The position numbers and the translations under genes are program-made. A DNA stretch of 64,000 nt from Deltaproteobacteria bacterium. Its GTDB lineage: Bacteria > Desulfobacterota > Binatia > UBA1149 > JAJCZL01. The notes under the pieces are model-generated. The model had not been told where the DNA came from. It worked only from the letters and a program-made list of their open reading frames with translations, and ran no database searches. This document shows, piece by piece, positions 53,801 through 62,633 of this stretch (position 1 is the stretch's first letter; each line of letters starts with the position of its first letter). Location of the stretch: the NCBI GenBank assembly GCA_029262415.1, contig JAJCZL010000078.1, positions 43,032 through 107,031 of the forward strand, written 5' to 3'.

Positions 53801-54292
53801 CTCGAGCAACTCGCGCCGCTTGTCGTCGTACTCACCTTTGGTGATCAATTCTTTCTCATACAGCCGCTTTAGGGTCGCGAGCCGATCTTCGATTGAACGT
53901 GCGGACCGCCCCGCGTTCGCATGCATCGGTGGCTGAGCCGCGACCGATGCGTTGCCGGAACCGGCTGTTGCGGGTAAGCCCGCTGCTGTGCCGTCTGACT
54001 CGGAGTTCTCGTTACCCATGGAGTTCGCCAGGTCGTTCATGCGACCGGGGTGCACGGGCTGGATCGAGGTATCTTCGCCACTCTGCTTCATGCGGACCAT
54101 CTCAGCGCGTGACTCGAAGTGCTTGCCCTTAAGATCGCCGCGATGGCAGTGGTAGTCGTGGAGCCTGCGGTCATCATGGCAGCCGTCGATGCTCAACGCA
54201 CCGGAGCTGTGGGCCCAAGCGCTTCCGGCAGCGGTGACGAGAGCAAGGGCAAACGCGAAAATTGTTGCGGCGCGCGTGTACGTCATGCGCAC
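53792..54292 (-). CDS. Exported protein with a YHCHR-type motif and a C-terminal SHOCT domain
   Basis: This 166-aa protein has a signal peptide (ending SAWAHSS). After it comes a His/Cys cluster (DGCHDDRRLHDYHCHRG) like the GCH...YHCH motif of small periplasmic or nuclease-associated proteins. A low-complexity Ser/Gly/Ala stretch follows, then a C-terminal SHOCT element (RLATLKRLYEKELITKGEYDDKR). SHOCT motifs are usually oligomerisation tails. Function unknown. The GTG at 54292 and the ATG at 54286 are alternative starts. Confidence 0.7.
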   Translation of the reverse strand: MRMTYTRAATIFAFALALVTAAGSAWAHSSGALSIDGCHDDRRLHDYHCHRGDLKGKHFESRAEMVRMKQSGEDTSIQPVHPGRMNDLANSMGNENSESDGTAAGLPATAGSGNASVAAQPPMHANAGRSARSIEDRLATLKRLYEKELITKGEYDDKRRELLESL

Positions 54293-54339
54293 ACAACTAC
54301 ACCAAGTCTGAGAGGTTTCCCAATCGGCGGCGGGGAGCT

Positions 54340-55752
54340 TCAGCCGGCCGGCTCGTCGGGGGGTACGCGCATGTCCTCAGAGAGGAAATAGCTGCTGCAG
54401 ACGCGGTCGAGAGCCTCTTCACTCATGACCGGTTCCACCCCCTGCCATGCGGCCGACTCGACGAGCTTTTGCAGCATATCGCGCGGATGGCAGCAGCGCG
54501 GTGCGATACCGAGCCGGTGGTAGTAGGCGTCGAACATGTAGTCGAGAGCTGTTTGGTTGGGCGCGATGCCGTTCCTGGCGCACTCCTGCCAGAATATCTG
54601 CGTGAACTGCTCACGAGTCGGATCTAGAATCTCAATCTTGTAGCGAATGCGGCGCAAGAAGGCTTCGTCGGCCAAGTCTCGCGGTTTGAGGTTGGTTGCA
54701 AAAATCACCATCGCGCGGAACGGGATCGGGAACTTGCGACCGGTATGGAGTGTGAGGAAGTCGATGCCTTTGTCGAGCGGCACGATCCAGCGATTGAGAA
54801 GGTCGCGCGGTGAGACGAGCTGACGACCGAAGTCATCGATGATGAAGACGCCGCCGTTTGCTTTCATATGGAGCGGTGCTTCGTAGAAGCCTTCGCGTGA
54901 GTTGAAGGTTAGATCGAGCATCTCGAGGGTCAGTTCGCCGCCTGCGAATACCACTGGGCGTTGTACTTCGACCCATCTCTCGTCGAAGCGATCCGAGCCG
55001 CCTGTCGCTACGGTGTCGTCAAATACGGATCCCTCTCCGTAGCTGTCGAGGTCGAATGCGTCGTCGTGGACGTTCTCGGAGAGCTGGTCGAGGACGGTGC
55101 CGGGATCAAAGTCATCGCAGCCGTGAAAAATCGGATCCATCAGCTTGATAACCTGTCCGTCAATCTCGACGGCGTGGGGGATCAGCAGGCTGCCACCCAA
55201 GGCTTTGCCGATGCCTTCGGCAAGAGCGGTCTTACCGTTGCCTGGGTCGCCATACAGGAAGAGCGCGCGCTTTCCTTCCAGCGCGGGGCCCACACGTTCG
55301 AGCAACTCGGCCGGGAGAATCAGGTTAGACAACGAGTCGCGCAGGATCTCGTGGTTGAGATCCGAGAGTACGGAAGTCTGTGCAAGTATCCCATCGATGT
55401 AGGCTTCGAGTGTGACGGGTGCCGGACCAACGTACTGGCTGATCTCCAGTGCCTCGCGCGCGCGCTGCCGGCCGGCTTCCGAAATCTTGTAGAGGTATGT
55501 TGCCGAGGTGGTCGTTGCCGAGCTCGCGACCTCGACCAGTTTCTCACGCCGCATGAACTGGACGCACTCATCGATCACGCTGAAAGGCAGGCAAAGCTCG
55601 CGTGCGAGATCGACGCCGAGCATCTCCTGGCGGTAGTAGAAGGTCTTGATGATGAGGCTTAGGAGGAAACCTCTGGACAAGCCGGTGTCGGCCGTCTTCC
55701 GCGGTGCGATCGGGAAAAAATCGCTGCGGCCCGAAATTCCCTCAAACTCCAT
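54340..55752 (-). CDS. AAA ATPase with N-terminal winged-helix domain, function unknown
   Basis: This 470-aa cytoplasmic protein has an N-terminal winged-helix-like region (about residues 25-105), then an AAA ATPase domain with Walker A GDPGNGKT (168-175) and Walker B VFIIDDFGRQ. A C-terminal lid with FATNLKPRDLADEAFLRRIRYK carries the sensor and arginine-finger-type residues. Similar orphan ATPases occur near pilus or secretion genes, but none is present here. I do not recognise a named family. No obvious partner is adjacent; the exported SHOCT protein gene is 47 nt downstream on the same strand. Confidence 0.8.
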   Translation of the reverse strand: MEFEGISGRSDFFPIAPRKTADTGLSRGFLLSLIIKTFYYRQEMLGVDLARELCLPFSVIDECVQFMRREKLVEVASSATTTSATYLYKISEAGRQRAREALEISQYVGPAPVTLEAYIDGILAQTSVLSDLNHEILRDSLSNLILPAELLERVGPALEGKRALFLYGDPGNGKTALAEGIGKALGGSLLIPHAVEIDGQVIKLMDPIFHGCDDFDPGTVLDQLSENVHDDAFDLDSYGEGSVFDDTVATGGSDRFDERWVEVQRPVVFAGGELTLEMLDLTFNSREGFYEAPLHMKANGGVFIIDDFGRQLVSPRDLLNRWIVPLDKGIDFLTLHTGRKFPIPFRAMVIFATNLKPRDLADEAFLRRIRYKIEILDPTREQFTQIFWQECARNGIAPNQTALDYMFDAYYHRLGIAPRCCHPRDMLQKLVESAAWQGVEPVMSEEALDRVCSSYFLSEDMRVPPDEPAG

Positions 55753-55934
55753 AGGTACCTTATCCTTTCGCCCCCGGGACGCGTTCGACCCAGGCTATCC
55801 AACGGCTGTTGACCGATTGGTGCGAGCTTTCAGTGTATCGGGGTCGAGCCGACTCGACGGTAAAATTGACGGAGGGATTCTCCGTGCTACACGGCAGGGC
55901 CTGTGCGCTAGGCTTTGGGGTCTGGAGGGAAGAG

Positions 55935-56738
55935 ATGGAGAGCAAGACCAATAGGTTTGAGGGGAAGTCGGCATTCGTCAGCGGCGGCGGAACTGGAATC
56001 GGGCTCGCTTGCGCGAAGCTCTTAGTCGAGGGGGGTGCAAAAGTAGTCATCGCGGGCCGTCGCGAGGACATTCTCGAACAGTCTGCGCGCGCTCTGGGTG
56101 CGCGAGCTTCGTGGGTGAATTGCGACGTTTGCGACGATCGGTCGGTGGCAACTGCGATCGGGCAAGCGGTCTCGCGTAACCGCGGATTGCATCTCGGTGT
56201 GAACTCAGCAGGGGTAGGGCTGGCCGGTTCCGTACTTCGAGGGGCGTCGGCCGAGTTCGCGGCCGTCCTGGACACCAACCTAACCGGCACCTTCAGAACG
56301 CTTCAGGCCGAAGCGCGCGCGATTAAGGAATCCGGCGGCGGCAGCATCGTCAATATTGGATCGATCGCCGGCGCGATGAGTCATCGCTGGATGAGCGCCT
56401 ACTGCGCGTCAAAGGCGGGGGTGAATATGCTCACGCGATGCGCGGCCGATGAGTTGGGTGAGGACGGAATCCGCGTGAATGCCGTCATGCCGAGTCTCGT
56501 CGAGACAGATCTTGCGGCGCCGCTTGCGGGCGACCCCGACGCGCGCGCCGAGTATCTGCGGCTGATGCCGATCTCACGCCTTGGGCGGCCGGTTGATGTC
56601 GCCGCCGCGGTTGCGTTCTTGCTGAGCGAGGATGCGTCATGGGTGACAGGGCAGTGTATCGGCATCGACGGTGGGCACACCGTAAGGAAAGGTCCCGACT
56701 TGGTGCCGCTGTTCAAAAAGATCATGCCCCAAGGATGA
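55935..56738 (+). CDS. Short-chain dehydrogenase/reductase
   Basis: This 267-aa classical SDR has an NAD(P)-binding motif SGGGTGIG, an NSAGVG segment (variant of NNAG), catalytic Ser in IGSIAG and the YxxxK motif in YCASKAG. The cofactor-loop Arg pair in AGRREDI suggests NADP. Substrate unknown; 3-oxoacyl or steroid-like alcohols are typical. The ATG at 55935 follows GGAGGGAAGAG; the open frame extending to 55809 is noncoding. No features were seen in the 182-bp gap upstream. Confidence 0.88.
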   Translation: MESKTNRFEGKSAFVSGGGTGIGLACAKLLVEGGAKVVIAGRREDILEQSARALGARASWVNCDVCDDRSVATAIGQAVSRNRGLHLGVNSAGVGLAGSVLRGASAEFAAVLDTNLTGTFRTLQAEARAIKESGGGSIVNIGSIAGAMSHRWMSAYCASKAGVNMLTRCAADELGEDGIRVNAVMPSLVETDLAAPLAGDPDARAEYLRLMPISRLGRPVDVAAAVAFLLSEDASWVTGQCIGIDGGHTVRKGPDLVPLFKKIMPQG

Positions 56739-56750
56739 TCAGAAGTTTAA

Positions 56751-57446
56751 TCAAACTTTGCGCAGCGTATGCAGCCAGGTGCGTTCGCGACGGCTGTCTT
56801 CGCGGACCCAAACAGCCTCGGCGCGGTCCTCGAACCCGCGCTCGCCCAGCATCGCTAGAAACACCTTTGTGTCAGCCCTCAGGCTTTCCGTTACCAGTAC
56901 TTCACCGCCGTCTGCGAGATGCGAGGCGATGAAGTCGGCGAGCGGTGCGTACGCCTCAGGGTCGTAGACGATGTCGGCGGCCGAGATTAGATCGAACCTG
57001 GTGCCGAGGCGGTCTCGCGTGAAATCGACGCGCCGCACCTCAAAGGACCTAAGGCTGTTTTCACGTGCGCTCGCTTCTACGATGGGTAAGCACTCGGCGG
57101 CAAGGTCGCAAAACAAAATGTGAGCTCCCGAGCGGCCTGCCGCCAGCCCCGACAGTCCGAGCCCGCAGCCGAGATCGCAGACACTGGCGGTTGGCGGGGG
57201 CGGGCATTCGAGCAAACGCCGCGCGATAGCTTGAGCTCCGATCCAAACAAGAGCCCAGTAGGGTGGTTCGGGGACCACGGCGTCGCGCAAGAGGCTTTCG
57301 GCGTCGACGATCTCTTCGGGAGCCGCAGGCCGGAACAGCGCGATAGAAGCAGCCGGGTCTGTCCCGCGATCATCAACGCGGATCTCGTCAAGAACGCATG
57401 CGGTGCCTGCGATCAATCGTGTGGTGGTCTTCCGGCCCTCACTCAC
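56751..57446 (-). CDS. Class I SAM-dependent methyltransferase, ETFB lysine methyltransferase-like
   Basis: This 231-aa methyltransferase has the SAM motif CDLGCGLGLSGLAA and an acidic motif II region. The leading segment with EPPYWALVWIGAQA resembles methyltransferases of the METTL20/ETFB-KMT and nicotinamide N-methyltransferase-like group, which modify proteins. The target is unknown. The GTG start at 57446 sits 7 nt after the EVE gene stop, so the two form an operon. The longer frame upstream is the EVE gene in another phase. Confidence 0.75.
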   Translation of the reverse strand: MSEGRKTTTRLIAGTACVLDEIRVDDRGTDPAASIALFRPAAPEEIVDAESLLRDAVVPEPPYWALVWIGAQAIARRLLECPPPPTASVCDLGCGLGLSGLAAGRSGAHILFCDLAAECLPIVEASARENSLRSFEVRRVDFTRDRLGTRFDLISAADIVYDPEAYAPLADFIASHLADGGEVLVTESLRADTKVFLAMLGERGFEDRAEAVWVREDSRRERTWLHTLRKV

Positions 57447-57453
57447 TGTGAAT

Positions 57454-57870
57454 TTAGCGCTTGCGTGCCCAGCCCATCGAGACGATTTCTTTGAACTCCT
57501 GCTCCGTGAGTGGGAGCACGGATAGGCGGCTTTGTCGGATGAGCGCGATATTGGACAGGGTGGGGCTTTCCTTAATTGCAGCGAGCGTGACAGGTTGGGC
57601 GAGTTTCTTAACGGGTTCAAGATCCACGACGACCCACCGCGGGTCATCGACCGTTGGATCCTGGTAAGCCGTTCTCGTTACACGCGCGACGCCGACGACC
57701 GCTCTACCTTCATTGCTGTGATAGAACAGCACGCGGTCGTTTTTGGACATAGCGGTAAGGTTGTTGCGGGCCTGATAATTGCGGACGCCGTCCCAATAGG
57801 TCGAGCCGTCGCGCTCGAAGTCGTCCCACGAGTACTTGCAAGGTTCGGATTTTGCCAGCCAGTAATTCAA
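57454..57870 (-). CDS. EVE domain protein
   Basis: This 138-aa single EVE domain (PUA-like fold) protein starts MNYWLAKSEP and contains YWDGVRNYQARNNL, DRVLFYHSN and VVVDLEPV. EVE domains bind modified nucleotides in nucleic acid and are sometimes found in restriction or defence loci; here the context is a methyltransferase and housekeeping genes. Function not known beyond the fold. The 167-bp gap upstream holds the divergent control region of the trehalose-related genes. Confidence 0.9.
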   Translation of the reverse strand: MNYWLAKSEPCKYSWDDFERDGSTYWDGVRNYQARNNLTAMSKNDRVLFYHSNEGRAVVGVARVTRTAYQDPTVDDPRWVVVDLEPVKKLAQPVTLAAIKESPTLSNIALIRQSRLSVLPLTEQEFKEIVSMGWARKR

Positions 57871-57982
57871 AGTAGATTGGTTTCAGCACATTCAGCAGCG
57901 GTTTTGAAGTGGGCGGCTTTGGTGTTCTAGGTGTGGCCAAGGGCCACGGCGGCGAAATCGTCAAGTCCGGCGCAAGGCATGT

Positions 57983-57998
57983 GCCATAATGGCGCCAT
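57983..57998. repeat. Overlapping palindromes upstream of the GH15 gene
   Basis: GCCATAATGGC (57983-57993) and ATGGCGCCAT (57989-57998) are two overlapping perfect dyads within 16 bp. A CATAAT -10-like box (57985-57990) is embedded in them, so a regulator binding here would cover the promoter. The GH15 gene starts 40 nt downstream. Confidence 0.4.
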
Positions 57999-58037
57999 AG
58001 TTAGCAAGGAACTCGTTCGTCGAGTTCGAGCAGTCGA

Positions 58038-59846
58038 ATGACTCCCCCCAAACACGAGCAAACTCTGGAACTCGCGCTGATCGGCAACTGCCAGTACAGC
58101 GCGTTGATCGACACTCACGGAAGCGTTGTATGGGCCTGTTTTCCCCGTTTCGATTCTCCCTCCGTATTCACCCGGCTGCTCGACAGCCGGCCCGGTGGTG
58201 CATGGACAATCGATGGCGACGGTGAGGGATGGTGTAGTGAGGCCCGATACGTTGAGAACACTTGTGTCGTAAAGACCGTGTGGACGCGTGAGGACAGCGA
58301 CGAATCGTTTGAAGTTGACGACTTCGCGCCACGGTTTTCCCAAAACGAACGCTACTACCGGCCGACGATGATCGTGAGACTGGTGCGTCCGATCTCAGGC
58401 CGACCCCGGATACGTGTGCGCTGCGAGCCGCAGTTCGGGTATGGTGCGCGCGAGCCGCGCATCGATATCGGTTCTAATCACCTTACATACTTGGACAATG
58501 GGTCGGGGGACAGCCTGCGGCTGTCGACCGACGCGTCGCTGACGATGGTGGCGCAGGGGGAGGGATTCGAACTCACGCGGCCACTACGTTTCGCACTCGC
58601 CTGGGGCGAGCCCTTCGAGGACGACTTCGGGATGCTCGACGAGTATTTGCGAAGAACCATGGCGTACTGGCGTCGCTGGTGTAAGCAGACGCGCGTGCCG
58701 GTCGACTACCAAGACGCGGTCCTGCGCGCCTCGATGACGCTCAAGCTTCACACCTTCGAAGACACCGGAGCCGTCATCGCCGCCACAACCACGAGTATTC
58801 CCGAGATCGCCGGCACCGAGAGGACCTGGGACTATCGCTACTGCTGGCTTCGAGATGGCGCGTTCGTCATCCGCTCGCTGCTGCGCATGGGTCACAGCGG
58901 AGACGCCGAACGCTTTTGCGAGTATCTGCGCAACCTGCTGCCTCCTGAAGGGAGCGAACGGTTTGCCCTGCAACCCGTGTACGGAATCGATTCGCGTGCC
59001 ACGCTCACCGAAGAGACGATCGAGCGCCTTGAAGGCTACCGTGGTAACAAGCCTGTGCGGGTCGGGAACGACGCATATACCCATGTTCAGAACGACGTCT
59101 ACGGTGAGGTTGTGCTTGCGTTGGTACCGCTGTTTTATGACGAGCGGTTGCTCGGCTCGGAACTGGAGCCGGTATTCGAGCACATCAAGAACCTGGTTGA
59201 CGCGGCCGAAAGAACGTTTTTCGAGCCTGACGCGGGCATTTGGGAGTTCCGTAACGGCGCAGACCACCATGTTTTCTCCAAGTTCATGTCTTGGGTCGCG
59301 CTCGACCGTGCGACCCGGATCGCCGAGCGCATCGGCGTAGAGGAGCTGGCAGCGACCTGGAGAACGAAGGCCGATGCGATGAAAACCGAGATCCTGGTGC
59401 GCGGGTACAACGCGGAGCGAGGCTCGTTCGTGAACGCGTACGGCAGCGCGGAACTCGACGCATCGCTGCTGCTCATGCCGATCCTCGGGTTCTTGCCGAT
59501 GGACGATCCGCGCATGGTCTCAACAATTGACTGCCTGAAAGCCGAACTAGAAGTTGGCGGCTTCATGTACCGCTATAAATACGAGGATGACTTCGGCGAA
59601 CAGCGATCTGCTTTTACAATTTGCAGCACATGGATGATCGAAGCGCTTTGGCTGATCGGTCGCAAAGACGAGGCGCGTGAGATGTTCGCCAGACTGCTCG
59701 ATCACAGAAACGGATTCGGCCTCCTATCGGAGGATATTGACCCCGACACGGGCGAGCTGTGGGGGAATTTCCCGCAAACCTACAGTATGCTCGGCATTAT
59801 CAACTGTGCCGTGAGGCTGAGTCCCAGTTGGGACTCGATATTTTGA
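58038..59846 (+). CDS. GH15 family glucoamylase/trehalase-like glycoside hydrolase
   Basis: This 602-aa cytoplasmic protein has no signal peptide. It has an N-terminal beta-sandwich (residues 1-230) and an (alpha/alpha)6 barrel of GH15 type, marked by TWDYRYCWLRDG near residue 270 and a late GLLSEDIDP segment carrying the catalytic-base Glu. Members release glucose from trehalose or alpha-glucans. It is placed 8 nt before a fused trehalose-6-phosphate synthase/phosphatase gene, a linkage seen in many bacteria, which favours trehalose or glycogen turnover. Confidence 0.9.
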   Translation: MTPPKHEQTLELALIGNCQYSALIDTHGSVVWACFPRFDSPSVFTRLLDSRPGGAWTIDGDGEGWCSEARYVENTCVVKTVWTREDSDESFEVDDFAPRFSQNERYYRPTMIVRLVRPISGRPRIRVRCEPQFGYGAREPRIDIGSNHLTYLDNGSGDSLRLSTDASLTMVAQGEGFELTRPLRFALAWGEPFEDDFGMLDEYLRRTMAYWRRWCKQTRVPVDYQDAVLRASMTLKLHTFEDTGAVIAATTTSIPEIAGTERTWDYRYCWLRDGAFVIRSLLRMGHSGDAERFCEYLRNLLPPEGSERFALQPVYGIDSRATLTEETIERLEGYRGNKPVRVGNDAYTHVQNDVYGEVVLALVPLFYDERLLGSELEPVFEHIKNLVDAAERTFFEPDAGIWEFRNGADHHVFSKFMSWVALDRATRIAERIGVEELAATWRTKADAMKTEILVRGYNAERGSFVNAYGSAELDASLLLMPILGFLPMDDPRMVSTIDCLKAELEVGGFMYRYKYEDDFGEQRSAFTICSTWMIEALWLIGRKDEAREMFARLLDHRNGFGLLSEDIDPDTGELWGNFPQTYSMLGIINCAVRLSPSWDSIF

Positions 59847-59854
59847 GGTGAAGC

Positions 59855-62068
59855 TTGCCTGAAGATTCAAGGGTCATCATAGTTTCGAGTCGTCTCCCGG
59901 TATCTACCTCTGCGACCGCTGACGGCAGAACAGTTCTACTACGCAGCTCCGGCGGCCTCGTCAACGGGCTCGATGCCGTACACCGAGGAGGCGGCTCGGT
60001 GTGGCTCGGCTCGCTGGCCGGTCAGACCGGCAGTGCAGGCAGTTCCATTTCGGACGAGCAAATCCGCAAATTGGAAGGGCAGGGGTTGCGCGTCGTTGAT
60101 GTGCCCGAGGCACTCTACGCGAGCTACTACGAGGGTTTCAGCAACGGTGTCGTATGGCCCCTCTTCCATTATATGCCGGAGCGGGCGGACTTCTCCGCCG
60201 AGAACTGGCAGGCATTCCGGCAGGTCAACGCGATTTTCGCCGAAGCGATTCTTCGCGAGGCACGCGATGGCGATACGGTTTGGATTCATGACTACCAGCT
60301 CATGCTTGTCCCCGAGCTTATCCGTCGAGAGCGCCGTGGTCTGGCAATCGGTTTCTTTCTCCACATACCGTTCCCGGCTGCCGAGCTATTCAGGATCATG
60401 CCGTGGAGGCGTGAATTACTCTCCGGCGTCCTCGGCGCTGATTTGGTCGGCTTTCATACGCTTGAATACGTACGGCATTTTTCAAACTCGTGTGCACGCG
60501 TGCTCGGGCTCGAGCCGCGCATGGATAGCGTGCATTTTGGTGGACGGACCATCCGTATGGGTGCGTACCCGCTGGGGATCGACGTGAGGAAGCTGCACGC
60601 CGATGCGCGTTCGCCCAAATGTGAAAAGGTGCTTCGGGAGTTCGACGTCAGCTATCAGGGGAAGCGCTTGCTTCTCGGAGTTGACCGACTCGACTACACC
60701 AAGGGTATCCCGCAACGACTCCGGGCCTTTAGCGCGCTTCTCGAACGCAACCCGGATTTTGTCGGCAAAGTCTCATTGGTGCAGGTTTCAATCCCCTCGC
60801 GTATCAAAGTAGACGAGTACCAGGAGATGAAGTCAGAGATCGACGGACTTGTCGGTCAGATCAACGGAAGGTTCGGTATGCCGGGCTACGTTCCCATCCA
60901 TTACTTGTTTCGAACACTCACGCGCGACTATCTTTACGCCCTATACAGGCGGGCCGATGTGTGTTTGGTGACGCCGATCCGCGACGGTTTGAATCTTGTC
61001 TGTAAAGAGTACGTCGCGGCGAAGGGTGCTGATCCTGGAGTGCTGGTCCTGAGTGAATTCGCCGGTTCGGCGGCCGAGATGGGGGAGGCCATCATTGTAA
61101 ACCCGTGGAGCGAGGATAGCGTCGTAGAGGGGATGGAGCTTGCGCTTTCGCTCTCGCGCGAAGCCGCGTGCCTGCAGATGAGCAACCTCTACCACAGGCT
61201 GTCACGTCGTGATAACGATGTCTGGAGTACGGGGTTTCTTGCGGCTCTGGCCAAAGTGCATCGGGAGAACGGCGACGATGCCGACAGACGGCCTGCGGAA
61301 CCCGAACTCGAAACGCTGCGGCCGAGGTTTGCGAACAAGCGGCATGTGTACCTGTTCCTCGACTACGATGGGACGCTCGTCCCGATCGCCGACAAGCCTG
61401 AGCTTGCCTTACCCGACGAAGTGACGCTCGCGTTACTAAAGAAGCTGTGTGCCAACCCTTCATACCGCGTGGTTGTTGCCAGTGGTCGCGACCGTGAGTT
61501 TCTCGAGCGGCATCTGCCGGCGGAGGTCAGTCTGATCTGCGAACACGGCGCGTGCGTTCGCTGCGATAATACGGGTGAGTTTGTCCAGTTGGTCGAAGAC
61601 GGGGGGATGCAAGAAGTTTGGGATGCCGTGCTCGACGTGATGAGGGACTTTGAATCACGGATTCCCGGCTCGCGTATTGAGCGTAAGGAGTACGGGCTGG
61701 TTTGGCACTACCGGATGGCGGAGCCGATTTTTGCCCAACAGCAAGCTGCCGAACTGGCCGAAGCGCTCGGAGGTCTTCTTCAGCGGACGGCGCTCGGCGT
61801 GGGTATTTCGAAGAAGGCCGTCGAAGTAAGGCACACCTTGGTGAACAAGGGAGACGGTGTGCGTTACGTCCTGCGAAAGTGGCAGTTTGATCCTGCGCTG
61901 GACGGACTGTTGACGGCTGGCGATGACCGGACCGACGAAGACATGTTCAGGGTATGGCCGAAACACAACGTCTCGATCGGGATCGGCGATGTACCGATGA
62001 GCGCGGCGTACGCGACCGAGCGAGACACTTTCATCAAGTTTCTCGACGGGCTTGTCCGAAGCGACTGA
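59855..62068 (+). CDS. otsAB: Bifunctional trehalose-6-phosphate synthase/phosphatase (OtsA-OtsB fusion)
   Basis: This 737-aa two-domain enzyme has a GT20 synthase domain (residues 1-470 or so; SGGLVNGLD near the N-terminus, WIHDYQLMLVP, DRLDYTKGIP, SEFAGSAAEM) and a HAD phosphatase domain. The phosphatase nucleophile is D503, with acid D505, in LDYDGTLVP. A late GDDRTDEDMF motif follows. It makes trehalose from UDP-glucose and glucose-6-phosphate without releasing the phosphate intermediate. The TTG start at 59855 follows GAGGTG. This fusion is typical of yeast/plant TPS-TPP proteins and some bacteria. Confidence 0.94.
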   Translation: MPEDSRVIIVSSRLPVSTSATADGRTVLLRSSGGLVNGLDAVHRGGGSVWLGSLAGQTGSAGSSISDEQIRKLEGQGLRVVDVPEALYASYYEGFSNGVVWPLFHYMPERADFSAENWQAFRQVNAIFAEAILREARDGDTVWIHDYQLMLVPELIRRERRGLAIGFFLHIPFPAAELFRIMPWRRELLSGVLGADLVGFHTLEYVRHFSNSCARVLGLEPRMDSVHFGGRTIRMGAYPLGIDVRKLHADARSPKCEKVLREFDVSYQGKRLLLGVDRLDYTKGIPQRLRAFSALLERNPDFVGKVSLVQVSIPSRIKVDEYQEMKSEIDGLVGQINGRFGMPGYVPIHYLFRTLTRDYLYALYRRADVCLVTPIRDGLNLVCKEYVAAKGADPGVLVLSEFAGSAAEMGEAIIVNPWSEDSVVEGMELALSLSREAACLQMSNLYHRLSRRDNDVWSTGFLAALAKVHRENGDDADRRPAEPELETLRPRFANKRHVYLFLDYDGTLVPIADKPELALPDEVTLALLKKLCANPSYRVVVASGRDREFLERHLPAEVSLICEHGACVRCDNTGEFVQLVEDGGMQEVWDAVLDVMRDFESRIPGSRIERKEYGLVWHYRMAEPIFAQQQAAELAEALGGLLQRTALGVGISKKAVEVRHTLVNKGDGVRYVLRKWQFDPALDGLLTAGDDRTDEDMFRVWPKHNVSIGIGDVPMSAAYATERDTFIKFLDGLVRSD

Positions 62069-62158
62069 GTGGCCCTGCCGAGCGCCCGGCTTGGTGCTCT
62101 CCTGTGGCGGTTGCGGAGCCGTGCCTCGGTTGCAAAACGGCCCAATATTGCTACTGTC

Positions 62159-62170
62159 CCCCGATCGGGG
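62159..62170. repeat. 12-bp palindrome just before tRNA-Lys
   Basis: CCCCGATCGGGG is a perfect dyad ending 3 nt before the tRNA. A TTGCAA (62130-62135) and TACTGT (62152-62157) pair, 16 bp apart, is a weak promoter candidate for the tRNA genes. The rest of the 105-bp gap is featureless. Confidence 0.35.
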
Positions 62171-62173
62171 TTC

Positions 62174-62246
62174 GGGCCGTTAGCTCAGGTGGTAGAGCAG
62201 GTGCCTTTTAAGCACCGGGTCGCTGGTTCAAGTCCAGCACGGCTCA
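62174..62246 (+). tRNA. tRNA-Lys (TTT anticodon)
   Basis: The acceptor GGGCCGT pairs with ACGGCTC. The D arm is TAGCTCAGGTGGTAGAGCA-like, the anticodon stem GGTGC/GCACC with loop CTTTTAA, and the T arm GCTGG/CCAGC around TTCAAGT. The anticodon TTT reads AAA/AAG. CCA is not encoded directly after the discriminator A. Confidence 0.95.
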
Positions 62247-62288
62247 TACCAACCTTGCCCCTGGAAGAGAGAAGGCAGCACTAGCTGA

Positions 62289-62363
<75 letters not shown>

Positions 62364-62469
62364 CCTTCTTTTTTGACCCCCGCCTCGCAATTCTTCTTCT
62401 TTATCGGCCGATAGGGTTATCTATCTGAGTTTGCAGGCCCCCCCGGATGGCTCACTGCCGGGTTTAGTC

Positions 62470-62499
62470 TTGACAACTTAGCCCCATGCGAGTGATAGT
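62470..62499 (+). promoter_or_regulatory. Putative promoter of the DUF4215-repeat protein gene
   Basis: A perfect TTGACA (62470-62475) and GATAGT (62494-62499, 4 of 6) are 18 bp apart. Transcription near 62506 would give a leader of about 128 nt before the GGAGG site at 62624. The remainder of the 270-bp gap (62364-62633) shows nothing further. Confidence 0.4.
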
Positions 62500-62633
62500 C
62501 CCTAGGGAATATGGGGGTATCGCCGTCGTTACGGCACGTTGGGGGACGACAAGTTTTCCGGGGGGAGTCCAGACGGCGGGGACTCACTTAAATGCCCGGT
62601 TTTATGGCAGCTGGCTTGACTACGGAGGGTCCA

